DNA of 64,000 nucleotides, taken from Roseovarius confluentis (GTDB taxonomy: Bacteria; Pseudomonadota; Alphaproteobacteria; Rhodobacterales; Rhodobacteraceae). Shown piece by piece: positions 1-8,420 of this stretch (within the stretch, counting starts at the first letter, position 1; the number at the start of each line of letters is the position of its first letter). The position numbers were made by a program, and so were the translations under genes. Location: the NCBI RefSeq assembly GCF_002917925.1, contig NZ_PPFE01000004.1, positions 124,001 through 188,000 of the forward strand, given 5' to 3'. The notes under the pieces were generated by a model, which saw nothing but the letters and a program-made list of their open reading frames with translations, was not told the origin of the DNA and made no database searches.

Positions 1-7
1 GTTTACT

Positions 8-31
8 TGGGTGAGAGGCTGGACAACGACC
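8..31 (+). repeat. attL-like 24-bp direct repeat (left island end)
   Basis: A 24-bp sequence beginning TGGGTGAGAGGCTGG is identical to 27999-28022, where it forms the 3' end of the SRP RNA gene. The match breaks on both sides: T at 7 against A at 27998, and T at 32 against C at 28023. With the integrase gene next to the other copy, this is read as the left attachment site of a 28-kb island. Only seven bases lie outside it, so the left chromosomal flank cannot be described. Confidence 0.85.
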
Positions 32-187
32 TGTGTTTATTAAAATCAATAAGTTAGATGTAGTTTTGTAACCGTGTAACCGCATATGAAATGGGCAAGT
101 GATGTAGCTTTAATTTGACTCCGTCTGCCGTCAGAACACGTCAGCTCTTATCGTTTCAGTGCTAATTGTAGAATCACTAGATGCCCG

Positions 188-631
188 TCACGGCAGACAG
201 TTGTCCGGATCATCGAGACTGCCCTGCCCTTCGATGCATGAGCGGACGTCGGAAAGCACCTCTTCTGATCGCCGCAGGTCACGTCTAGTTTCCTCCAAAT
301 CTTCCAAGGCGATCTGGAATTCTGTGCGCATATCACGAGCTTCTTCCAGAAGCATGTTGTAGTCATCGACCAGTGTATTGAACCGGATCAGCAGGCCATC
401 GTATTCCGCGCCGCACTCGGTCAGGTTCGATTTGCATGTGAACCCTTCGTAGTTGCACTGGTAGCTTTCAAAGCACGCCGCGTCCTGGCTGACGCATTTG
501 CCGCGGCTGGAGCACACCGTATCGCCATATCCAAGGCAGGCGGGACGGTCGCCCATGCCGCAAGAGAAGCTCTGAGCCATCGACATGGACGGTATCACGA
601 TGATCGCGAGGAGAAGTCGCAGGATCCTCAT
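188..631 (-). CDS. Small secreted cysteine-rich coiled-coil protein
   Basis: The 147-aa product has a clear signal peptide: MRILRLLLAIIVIPSMSMA, with likely cleavage before QS. There is no lipobox. Eight cysteines fall between about residues 24 and 73, suggesting a disulfide-rich module. A helical region rich in Glu, Arg and Leu at about 85-130 looks like a coiled coil, and two more Cys lie near the C terminus. The ATG at 631 overlaps the TGA of the upstream restriction enzyme gene as ATGA, so translation is probably coupled. This start is preferred over the longer reading frame that runs antiframe through the R-M gene. I do not recognise the family, and an exported protein coupled to a restriction enzyme is odd. 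Confidence 0.75.
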   Translation of the reverse strand: MRILRLLLAIIVIPSMSMAQSFSCGMGDRPACLGYGDTVCSSRGKCVSQDAACFESYQCNYEGFTCKSNLTECGAEYDGLLIRFNTLVDDYNMLLEEARDMRTEFQIALEDLEETRRDLRRSEEVLSDVRSCIEGQGSLDDPDNCLP

Positions 632-3600
632 GTAGGCAGATCCAGCTTCGGCACATCTCGCACGATCTTCATCGTTTCGAGGCTCACGGTGATCACGCGG
701 CGGAAGAGATCGAGCGGATAGGCCGGGTCGCCCATGGTCTCGTTGGCGTAGTCGTTGGCGTCGTTGACGATGCCGCTGGCCTTGTCGGTCTTGACCACCT
801 GGCGCTCCATCACCCATTCCAGCGCGGGCTTGCCGTTGACGACGTAGTCGTAGGCCTCCAGCGGGATGTCCGTCATGGTGATGTTGGCGTTGTAGATCAC
901 CGTGGTCTTGTCCTTGTCGCGGGCCTTGCCGCCGAACTTCATCTTGGTGACGCGGTAGAAGGCCTTGGGGTCGCCCACGTTCCACAGCGCGGGCGTGCCC
1001 TGCTTGTAGGTGACGGGGTATGGCTCCACCGTCTCGTAGTTCACGTGTAGGTTGCCAAGGCGCCGGCCGGCGTCGGAGAAGGCGCGGAAGTCGGCGTATG
1101 TCTTCACCGCAGGGACGCGGGGCAGTTCCTTGGTCAGGTTGTCGGCGTAGCGGTCGCGGTAGTCGGGCGAATGCAGCAGGCCGTAGACGTAGTAGAAGAG
1201 ATCCTCCTTGGTGATCTCCTCGCCCGGATAGGCCGCCTGAAAATGCGCCAGCCCGGCATCGGTGATCGCGTCGCGGCGCTGAAGGCCGGAGGACTGGCCT
1301 TCGAAGAGGCCGCCCGGCTCCTCATCCTGCTGGTCGTAAAGGTAAAGGGGAACGCTTTGAATTCCGTCCCTGTCGGCGAAATGAATGCTGGGCACGACGT
1401 CTGACATGAGTGCCGTGAACTCACCTCTCCCGCCGGGGCCGGACATGCAGATGCATAGATTGTCCTCATGCGCTGTCGGAAAGTATCGCGGCATCAGGTA
1501 GCTGCTCCAGTTCAAGCTCTTGTGCTTGTAGACCCAAAGCTTCTGGAACGGCCGATACATTGCAGCCTGTATGACATCGTCATGGAAATCCATATTTCGA
1601 TGACGTTCGAAGGCCTTCAACGTTGCCTGGCACCATTTGAAATTCTTGCCATCGGTATCAGCCTTGTAGGAAGTGTCTGCTTCTCGGCGCGATACCTGAT
1701 CGTTGAAGAAATGAATCTGCCCCCGAACACGGTCCTCTAAAGATTTTTTCGATGCGTCATAAACCCAGACGTCGCGATTTGTTTTCAGCCCGGCGGAGTG
1801 GGTCTCAAATAGGCCAGCCTTGTCGCCATCCTTTGCAGAAAGCGGGGCGAACTTCTCGAAGTCCTCGGTGCGCTGTGACAGCCAGTCGTGATGCGCGTTG
1901 GGCTCAACTTCCACCCACCCGCTCGTATCCGAGATTCCTCGCACATTGCCGAAGTCGCGGATGATGGCCAGCTTCTGTTTTTGGTCAAGATAGTCACCGA
2001 TGTCATGGAAATAGATGTGCCCATGCTTTGCCGCGTCCGGGTTCTTGACGAAGACGCTGATGGCGATCGGGGCACGGCTGCCAGAGCCGAATATTTTTCC
2101 GCCCTCCTTGCGTGATCGCTCGCCACTGGTGCGCTGATTGCCTCGAAGGTGGAAAACGTAAAGGTCTGTAAACTCCTCAGCGAGACACGCCCGCAGCCCG
2201 TCCGCTGCTTTGCCATCTACCCATCCTGCGTTCGTGACGAAGGCCACGATGCCTGCATCTCCGATCCGGTCGGAGGCCCAGCGGATAGCCCGTATATAGC
2301 TGTCGTAAAGCGACCGCATGTTCGTATTGGCCGAACGCGCCGCATATGTGGACCTGATCCGCTCGTCCAATCCCGGATAGGTGACATTGGCGTTGTCATC
2401 ATTGGCAGTCGACTGCCCGACGGAGTAAGGCGGGTTGCCCACGATCACCCGGATATCCAGCTCTTTCTGCCGGGTCCGGCGTTCGGAGTTGTCGGGCATG
2501 TAGAGCGCCAGTTCGTCGTCGCCCTCATACATCTGGAAGGTGTCGGTGAGGCAGATCCCCTCGAAGGGCACGTAGTCGTTCTTCTTGGCCTCGCCCTGGT
2601 AAACCGCCTCGATGTTGATCGCGGCGATGTAGTAGGCCAGCAGGACGATCTCGTTGGCGTGGATCTCGTGGCGATACTTGTGCTCCAGCTCTTCCGGGGC
2701 GATCAGGCCGGATTGCAGCAGCCGCGTGATGAAAGTGCCCGTGCCGGTGAAGGGGTCCATGATGTGGACGCCCTTAGACCCGAGAGACTGGCCGAAGTGC
2801 TCCCGCAACATCTCGTTGACCGAGTGCAGGATGAAATCGACGATCTCGACCGGCGTGTAGACGATGCCCAGCTTCTCGGTCGTGCGGGGGAAGGCGTTGC
2901 GGAAGAACTTGTCGTAGAGCTCGACGATCAGGCGCTGCTTGGCTTGGGGATCGGTGATCCCGTGGGCGCGGTTGCGGACGCTGTCGTAGAACTTTTCGAG
3001 ATCGCGGGTTTCCTTGTCGATGCGGTTCTCGTCCAGCACGTCCAGCACCTGCTGCATGGCGCGGGAGACGGGGTTCTGGTCGGTGAACTGGTGCCCGGCG
3101 AAAAGCGCCTTGAACACGGGACGCGTGATGAGGTGCTGGGCCAGCATCTCGATGGCGTCCTGTTCGGTGATGGAGTCGTTGAGGTCGTCGCGGAGCTCGG
3201 CGAGGAAATCGTCGAAGGCCTTGCGGGCGTTGGTGCCGGGTTCGGCCAGGATGCCGGTGATGCGCGAGATGTGGCGCTGCGCGATCTCGGCGATGTTGGT
3301 CGCCCAGTCCTCCCAGTAGTCGCGGGTGCCGCACTTCTTGACGATCTTGGCCATAATAGCCTTGGAGAACTCGTCGATGAATAGCTCGTATTGCTCGGCG
3401 CTCGGGCCCTCGATGACGATATCGCCGGTGTCGCTCCCTTGGCCGAGCCCGGCCTGCGCTTGCGCCTTGCGGGTTGGCAACTCGGTCACCTCGTGGGTGA
3501 TGGACCTGAGCTCTTCGGATTCCTTCGTGACGCCGACGATCTCAATCCTGTCGGAGACATCCTGACCGAGCGATGCCTGGTTAATGGTGCCGTCGAAACG

Positions 3601-5511
3601 TTCGTCATGGGCCCGGAGGGCGTTCAGGATCTGCCAGACGACGCGGTAGCGTTCGTTGTCCTGCAGCGCGACCTCGGGCTCCACCCCTGCTGGCACGCCG
3701 ACGGGCAGGATCACGTAGCCCATCTTCTTGCCCTCGGCGCGACGCATGACGCGGCCGACGGACTGCACCACGTCGATCAGGGACTTGCGCGGGTGCAGGA
3801 ACATGATCGCGTCCAGAGCGGGCACGTCGACGCCCTCGGACAGGCAGCGTGCATTGGTCAGGATGCGGGCAGTATTGCCATCGGCCTCTGCCTTGAGCCA
3901 GTCGAGCAACTGGTTGCGGGACTTGGCGTTGAAGGTGCCGTCGACGTGCTCGATCTCGATGTCGAGACGGTCGGGCGAGGAGGGCGCATCGTCCTCGATC
4001 ATCGCGTCGTCGCCGGTGTATTCGGCCACTACATTGGCAAACTCGTCCCGGATCAGCTTGGAGGCGGCGATGCTTTTGCAGAACGCCAAGCCGCGCCTCA
4101 TGGGCTGCGGGTCGAAGGAAATGTCCTGTTTCAGGTCCTGCTTGGTCAGCGCCTTGTAACAGCCGATGATCTTGGTGGCGTCGTCGAGGTCGAGTTCCGA
4201 ATTCTGATCCGCCAGGCGTTTCTGGAGGCTGGCGCTTACGAGGCCCTCGTCCATGGCCAGCACGATGACCTTGTAGTCGGTCAACAGGCCTTTCTGCACG
4301 GCCCAGCCGAACCCCTTGTGGAGCAGCGTCTTACCGTAGAGGGTTTCGTCATCCATCGATGCCAGGACGGCGGCCTCTTCATCGGCCCGCGTCTTCACCG
4401 CATCGCCGAAGATCCGCGGCGTCGCGGTCATGTAGAGGCGTTTGCGCCCCACGACGCAGGCATCGTCGTGGATGCGGACGAAGTTCGACTCTTCCTCGCC
4501 GGCCAGCGTCGCGCCGGTCGTGCGGTGCGCCTCGTCGCACACGATCAGGTCGAAGGCGGGGAGGCCCGCCTTCTGCGCGGCATCCAGCACCCCGATGGAC
4601 TGGTAGGTCGAGAAAACGACCGTCATCCGTTCCGGATCATCCTGACCCGCCTTCTCGACGAGTCGCTCTGGACTGGTCGTGGCCGGGAACGCGAGATCGT
4701 GCGCCTCGATCTCGGCCGCATCTTCGTTCGAAACACGGCGCTTGCCGACTTGCGCATCAGAACAAACCGCAAAAGACCGTAGAGGTGTCTCCGTGTCGTT
4801 CGTCCATTCCCGAACCGTCTGGGACATCAACGCCAGAGAGGGGACCATGAACAACACGCGACCACCCTTGCCGACCAGATCCTCCGCGATCTTGAGAGAG
4901 GTGAACGTCTTGCCGGTGCCGCAGGCCATGATGAGCTTGCCGCGATCCGCCTCGGACAGGCCAGTGCGCGCGGCCTCAAGCGCTTCAATCTGGTGAGGTC
5001 TGAGAGATTTCTTCGCTGACAGAACGGCTTCACCGCGAATACCAAAGATTGTCCAATCGATCGGGCTCTCGCGGAGATGCGTGAGGGACAGGCGAACAAC
5101 CGGGATACTTTGACCAGCGATCATCTCCTCGGCGTTGGCACCCCAGGGAACCTCTGTGGTGTCGATGACGACGCGTCGAACGAAAGGAGCTTTGCCCGAC
5201 GCCGAGATGAAGCTGTCGATGTCCGCTTTCTGGATCCGGTGCTGCGCCCCGTAGAACTTGCACTGGATCGCGGCGAAACCGTCTTCATTCCGCAGCTGCG
5301 CGACGAGGTCGATGCCAACGTCTTTGCCGTTCCAGCCGTGCTGGGCGGCCCAATCCGACCATGACCAAACGTCCGCGTATTCTTCTGCCTGAACCGGGTC
5401 TGCGGTCAGGTAGACACACGCCAAGCGCTCGAGATAGGTGCCTTTTTCACGTTCTGTGACAGCAGCTGCGCGATAGGACTGCAATAAATCGTCAAGTGGG
5501 CTCATGTGCAT
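628..5511 (-). CDS. Type ISP-like restriction-modification enzyme (nuclease-helicase-methylase fusion)
   Basis: This 1627-aa polypeptide has the domain order of type ISP enzymes such as LlaGI and LlaBIII. An Mrr-like PD-(D/E)XK segment lies at about 60-90 (GIDLVAQ...IQCKFY). A superfamily 2 helicase follows, with Walker A ACGTGKT near 195, DEAH near 325 and motif VI GRVMRRAEG near 600. A gamma-type N6-adenine methylase has DPFTGTG near 917 and NPPY near 1025. The C-terminal part should be the target-recognition domain. Such enzymes methylate one strand of an asymmetric site and translocate on DNA to cut unmethylated DNA. All key motifs look intact. Starts at 5511 and 5505 are both possible and neither has a good ribosome site. 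The 188-631 gene overlaps its stop. Base composition is mosaic along the gene. Confidence 0.93.
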   Translation of the reverse strand: MHMSPLDDLLQSYRAAAVTEREKGTYLERLACVYLTADPVQAEEYADVWSWSDWAAQHGWNGKDVGIDLVAQLRNEDGFAAIQCKFYGAQHRIQKADIDSFISASGKAPFVRRVVIDTTEVPWGANAEEMIAGQSIPVVRLSLTHLRESPIDWTIFGIRGEAVLSAKKSLRPHQIEALEAARTGLSEADRGKLIMACGTGKTFTSLKIAEDLVGKGGRVLFMVPSLALMSQTVREWTNDTETPLRSFAVCSDAQVGKRRVSNEDAAEIEAHDLAFPATTSPERLVEKAGQDDPERMTVVFSTYQSIGVLDAAQKAGLPAFDLIVCDEAHRTTGATLAGEEESNFVRIHDDACVVGRKRLYMTATPRIFGDAVKTRADEEAAVLASMDDETLYGKTLLHKGFGWAVQKGLLTDYKVIVLAMDEGLVSASLQKRLADQNSELDLDDATKIIGCYKALTKQDLKQDISFDPQPMRRGLAFCKSIAASKLIRDEFANVVAEYTGDDAMIEDDAPSSPDRLDIEIEHVDGTFNAKSRNQLLDWLKAEADGNTARILTNARCLSEGVDVPALDAIMFLHPRKSLIDVVQSVGRVMRRAEGKKMGYVILPVGVPAGVEPEVALQDNERYRVVWQILNALRAHDERFDGTINQASLGQDVSDRIEIVGVTKESEELRSITHEVTELPTRKAQAQAGLGQGSDTGDIVIEGPSAEQYELFIDEFSKAIMAKIVKKCGTRDYWEDWATNIAEIAQRHISRITGILAEPGTNARKAFDDFLAELRDDLNDSITEQDAIEMLAQHLITRPVFKALFAGHQFTDQNPVSRAMQQVLDVLDENRIDKETRDLEKFYDSVRNRAHGITDPQAKQRLIVELYDKFFRNAFPRTTEKLGIVYTPVEIVDFILHSVNEMLREHFGQSLGSKGVHIMDPFTGTGTFITRLLQSGLIAPEELEHKYRHEIHANEIVLLAYYIAAINIEAVYQGEAKKNDYVPFEGICLTDTFQMYEGDDELALYMPDNSERRTRQKELDIRVIVGNPPYSVGQSTANDDNANVTYPGLDERIRSTYAARSANTNMRSLYDSYIRAIRWASDRIGDAGIVAFVTNAGWVDGKAADGLRACLAEEFTDLYVFHLRGNQRTSGERSRKEGGKIFGSGSRAPIAISVFVKNPDAAKHGHIYFHDIGDYLDQKQKLAIIRDFGNVRGISDTSGWVEVEPNAHHDWLSQRTEDFEKFAPLSAKDGDKAGLFETHSAGLKTNRDVWVYDASKKSLEDRVRGQIHFFNDQVSRREADTSYKADTDGKNFKWCQATLKAFERHRNMDFHDDVIQAAMYRPFQKLWVYKHKSLNWSSYLMPRYFPTAHEDNLCICMSGPGGRGEFTALMSDVVPSIHFADRDGIQSVPLYLYDQQDEEPGGLFEGQSSGLQRRDAITDAGLAHFQAAYPGEEITKEDLFYYVYGLLHSPDYRDRYADNLTKELPRVPAVKTYADFRAFSDAGRRLGNLHVNYETVEPYPVTYKQGTPALWNVGDPKAFYRVTKMKFGGKARDKDKTTVIYNANITMTDIPLEAYDYVVNGKPALEWVMERQVVKTDKASGIVNDANDYANETMGDPAYPLDLFRRVITVSLETMKIVRDVPKLDLPT

Positions 5512-5888
5512 TATATCAATTAAATCTGACTTCGACTGACTTCGGACGAGCCGCTGCGGTTACAGCCTACGCGTCATACTCTTGGATTCTCAACCGCTAT
5601 CCCTTGCGACTTCAATATTTCCCTCAATTCAACGCTCTCGTGATGCAGAGCAGTCGCGTAGATCTTCGGTGCTTGGTCATCTGACATAGTAGTAGCTCCA
5701 GTGTGGCTCCAAATCGAACTTACATCATCGAAATCGCTGGTCCTTCCTGGGCATGGATCTTCAGGGCGGAGCCGCGGTAAAGGGCGTTGAAAAGTTGGTA
5801 TTTCTATCGACCTGACTAAGCGCGTGCTATAGAATCCGAATTGATTTGTTCATCAAACGTTCCTATTTGGAGGGTCAGGAGTTAGGCA
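5512..5888. other. Intergenic region between divergent defence genes
   Basis: These 377 bases are more AT-rich than the flanks and separate the leftward R-M gene from the rightward operon at 5889. They should hold both promoters, but no convincing -35/-10 pair, hairpin or RNA gene was seen. A short rightward open frame overlapping the R-M start has no coding character. The last part holds the AGGAG ribosome site at 5877-5881. Confidence 0.5.
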
Positions 5889-6431
5889 TTGGGTAAGGTC
5901 GGCGCCGCAATACTCGGGGCAATAATTGGTGGGTTTGCCGCCGTTGGCGCAGTCGTGTTCTGGTTTGGCTGGGGTCTCACGGTCGAAGGTCAGTCTGCCC
6001 ACATCGACCCCACTAGGGCAGACTATGTTGACCTGCTGCTTACCGTGGCGACGATCTTCCTCGGAGCCGTTGGCCTCGCAGTAACCGTGGGAGCTCTCGT
6101 GATCGGTCTGGTCGCACTCAAGACGCTGCGCGAGATCAAAGACGAGGCGGCGGAAGGAGCCAAAGATGCGGCAGCCGAAAAGATTAACGAGACTATGGCT
6201 GCTGAGCTTGAGCCCAATGTCAACGTGAAGGTGCAGGAAGCGCTCCCATTAGTGCTGCAAAATGCGCTGCTGAACGACGAGTTGGGTCACAAAATACTGA
6301 GCGAGATGGCTCAGCGAGGCGAGCTGGATGAAGTGCTTGAGCGCGTCGCGATGCGGATGCAAGGTGGCGGGCCGGAGCCCGACCCAGACAACCCGGAAGT
6401 TTACGCAGACGATGAAGGCGGAGAAGCCTGA
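5889..6431 (+). CDS. Two-TM membrane protein, first gene of ImmA/IrrE operon
   Basis: The 180-aa product begins with TTG at 5889, seven bases after AGGAG at 5877-5881. Two hydrophobic segments lie at about residues 7-30 and 48-76, followed by a charged, Ala/Glu-rich probably coiled-coil tail of about 100 residues facing the cytoplasm. The C terminus is acidic (EVYADDEGGEA). No family was recognised. The next gene, a zinc metallopeptidase, starts 20 bases later and has its own AGGAGG, and the third gene follows 17 bases after that, so the three are almost certainly one operon. It could anchor or sense for the peptidase; this is inference from context. Confidence 0.75.
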   Translation: MGKVGAAILGAIIGGFAAVGAVVFWFGWGLTVEGQSAHIDPTRADYVDLLLTVATIFLGAVGLAVTVGALVIGLVALKTLREIKDEAAEGAKDAAAEKINETMAAELEPNVNVKVQEALPLVLQNALLNDELGHKILSEMAQRGELDEVLERVAMRMQGGGPEPDPDNPEVYADDEGGEA

Positions 6432-6450
6432 AAAACAGGAGGTAGAAACC

Positions 6451-7002
6451 ATGGACGGAAATATGCAAACTATATCCGCTTCAAAAGGCTGGGAGGTCAA
6501 GTCGCCTTCCAAAGAATATCTGAACCTTGATCCAGAGGTTCGGGCGGATATTGATGAGTATCTGACTGAGTATCCAGTGAAGTTGGGTGCCATCGCTAAG
6601 CGACTTGGTGTAAAGGTCCTGCTGTCTACGTTGCCTCGCGGAACCTCTGGCCAGATCGGCCAAGAGAACGGAGACTTCGTCATCCGCGTCAACCGGCACG
6701 AGGCTAAGCACCGCCAGCGCTTCACGCTCGCCCACGAGCTTGCGCATTTTTTGCTTCATCGTGATCGAGTTGAGGAGGCGAATGGTTGGTCCGAAAACGT
6801 TTTGCTTCGCGCGCCAGACCAGCCAATGCAGATCGAATACGAGGCAAACCGTCTTGCATCGGATCTTGTCATACCATCCTCTCAGCTTGCCGACGCCACC
6901 GCTGAATACTCTGGGCCGATGACACCCGAGGTGATCGAAGACCTCGCCCGCCGCTTTGGCGTCTCTACGGCTGCGATGGAAATTAAACTCCAGATGGTGT
7001 GA
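6451..7002 (+). CDS. ImmA/IrrE-family metallopeptidase
   Basis: The 183-aa protein carries the zinc-peptidase signature TLAHELAHFLLHRD (HEXXH) near residue 100 and a downstream EYEANRLASDLVIP segment that supplies the third zinc ligand, as in the ImmA/IrrE (COG2856, M78) family. Members cleave HTH repressors or stress regulators and are common in mobile elements. The start at 6451 is chosen because AGGAGG lies at 6437-6442; a longer frame overlapping the upstream gene is unlikely. No repressor gene is adjacent; the neighbours are a membrane protein and a Beta-family protein, so the substrate is unknown. Confidence 0.9.
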   Translation: MDGNMQTISASKGWEVKSPSKEYLNLDPEVRADIDEYLTEYPVKLGAIAKRLGVKVLLSTLPRGTSGQIGQENGDFVIRVNRHEAKHRQRFTLAHELAHFLLHRDRVEEANGWSENVLLRAPDQPMQIEYEANRLASDLVIPSSQLADATAEYSGPMTPEVIEDLARRFGVSTAAMEIKLQMV

Positions 7003-7018
7003 GGAGGCGGAACGGGCA

Positions 7019-8104
7019 ATGGATGTTCAGGAGTATCTAGTAACGCTGGGCATCCGTCCCGCCGAACTCAGCGGTCTCAAAGAGCTGCCGGGGACAACGA
7101 AAGATCGGCTAACGCCGCTCGTGCTGTTGGCCCCATGGCTGGCGACGTCACCTCTCTCTCGCGCATTGGACAAGTTTGAGGAATCATACTCCTCACGCCC
7201 TTACTTCATTGACGTGGATACCTATTACCGGGTGAACGACAAGCCCAACGAGGCAAAAGATCAGTGGGCAAGTTTGGCCACTAAACCTGCGGGCCTCAAT
7301 GAGTGGTGGAACCTGCTTTCGGAGTATCCAAACGCTAACCCTTGCCTGCTGATGGCAGAGCGCACAATCGACAGCGCGCGAGAACAGATCGCTTGGGCAC
7401 GGGAAAATGACCGGACCTTCTGTCTTCGGATGAACCTTGCTGAGGGTATTGGATCGGGCATCCCGCAATGGATGCCAGCTCTGGTGGCTGAACTGGCCGA
7501 CGAGGGGGCGAATGACTATGCCGTGGTGTTCGAGTTTGGCTGGGTGCCGGACCCGCTCCTAGTGGCAGCCCTTGCGAGCGGTTACACTAACAGCTTTTTC
7601 GCGACGATACCGCCAGAGGTCCCGATTGCCATTTCCTGCACTTCGTTTCCGAAGGATTTCACGATGTTTGATGGGACAGATGTATGCGTTTTCAAGAATC
7701 GTGACCTGCTGGCTCAAGTGCAACAGGCGACCAACCACCCAAGAATCATCTACGGCGATTGGGGCACTACCAAGCCTCGGAGCTATGGCCACGCCAGCCA
7801 GCCCAAGAACCGTATCGACTATCCCGCAGACTCCTCATGGATAATCGCTCGCGACAAGGATGACGATGTATCGTTTCAAATTGCGGCTCAGCGGATATTA
7901 GGCAGTGGCTACTGGGCCGGGAACCTAGGTATTTGGGGCGAGCAGCTAATCGAGGGAACGGCCGCAGGGCAAGCGTTCGCAATCGACACGATGCCCAAGA
8001 TGTATTCCGCTCGGATCAACATTCATCTTCACCGGCAGGCCTTTTATGGCCACCTGCCGCTGCCTGAAGCGCTGGATGAAGAATGGAGCGACGACGACTT
8101 CTGA
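7019..8104 (+). CDS. Beta-family (T4 Beta-like) protein
   Basis: The 361-aa product resembles the Beta_protein family found in phages and genomic islands. Features supporting this are the N-terminal YLVTLGIRPAELSGLKEL, a central VVFEFGW segment, and the YGDWGTTKPR and YPADSSWIIARDK motifs in the C-terminal half. The family has no firmly known biochemical role. The ATG at 7019 follows GAGGAGG at 7001-7007, which overlaps the stop of the peptidase gene. The longer upstream start inside the peptidase gene is rejected. Its place directly behind an ImmA/IrrE peptidase in a mobile island suggests a joint stress or anti-phage role. Family assignment is by recalled motif pattern, not by search. Confidence 0.7.
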   Translation: MDVQEYLVTLGIRPAELSGLKELPGTTKDRLTPLVLLAPWLATSPLSRALDKFEESYSSRPYFIDVDTYYRVNDKPNEAKDQWASLATKPAGLNEWWNLLSEYPNANPCLLMAERTIDSAREQIAWARENDRTFCLRMNLAEGIGSGIPQWMPALVAELADEGANDYAVVFEFGWVPDPLLVAALASGYTNSFFATIPPEVPIAISCTSFPKDFTMFDGTDVCVFKNRDLLAQVQQATNHPRIIYGDWGTTKPRSYGHASQPKNRIDYPADSSWIIARDKDDDVSFQIAAQRILGSGYWAGNLGIWGEQLIEGTAAGQAFAIDTMPKMYSARINIHLHRQAFYGHLPLPEALDEEWSDDDF

Positions 8105-8170
8105 AGCGTAGCTTTGGTGAGAAGCCGCAGCCAATGTGCGAATGCCCAAGTCCGCTAAGGGAGGATAGGC

Positions 8171-8320
8171 CTCGGAACAGTTCAGGAGCCAGAATGCATC
8201 CCTATCAAGTGCAGCATATATCCCTAGGACTTCGCTCACTGGTTAGGCCGCCGACGGGTCCCTATCTGGGTTCAGAGCCATTCCTTACCGTCGCTCAGAA
8301 GATCCCAAACTTTGGATAGG
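8171..8320 (+). repeat. Diverged 150-bp direct repeat, copy A
   Basis: This stretch aligns without gaps to 17316-17465. By hand count 122 of 150 positions match, including runs such as CCAGAATGCATCC and CAGAAGATCCCAAA. It lies between the Beta-family gene and the 674-aa gene. On the minus strand both copies could encode a short frame sharing EVL...DAFW..NCSE..PP.LAD after a common TAACCA(A/G)TG; it opens at GTG 8239 in this copy. It is either a remnant of a small gene or a shared recombination segment. Confidence 0.8.
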
Positions 8321-8420
8321 CTTCCATCTTTGCCGCTTTTCCACAATCGCGAGAAGGTCGCTTGCCGAGGTTCTCTGTTCGCCGTAATCGAGTTCCGATT
8401 TCTCGAAGGAGCAGCACTAG

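Noticed and set aside
2149..4782. Long rightward frames (411 and 463 codons) opposite the R-M gene
   Set aside because: They are antisense shadows caused by GC-rich codon bias; products are Val/Gly/Leu/Asp-rich without any motif, while the opposite strand has clear helicase and methylase motifs.
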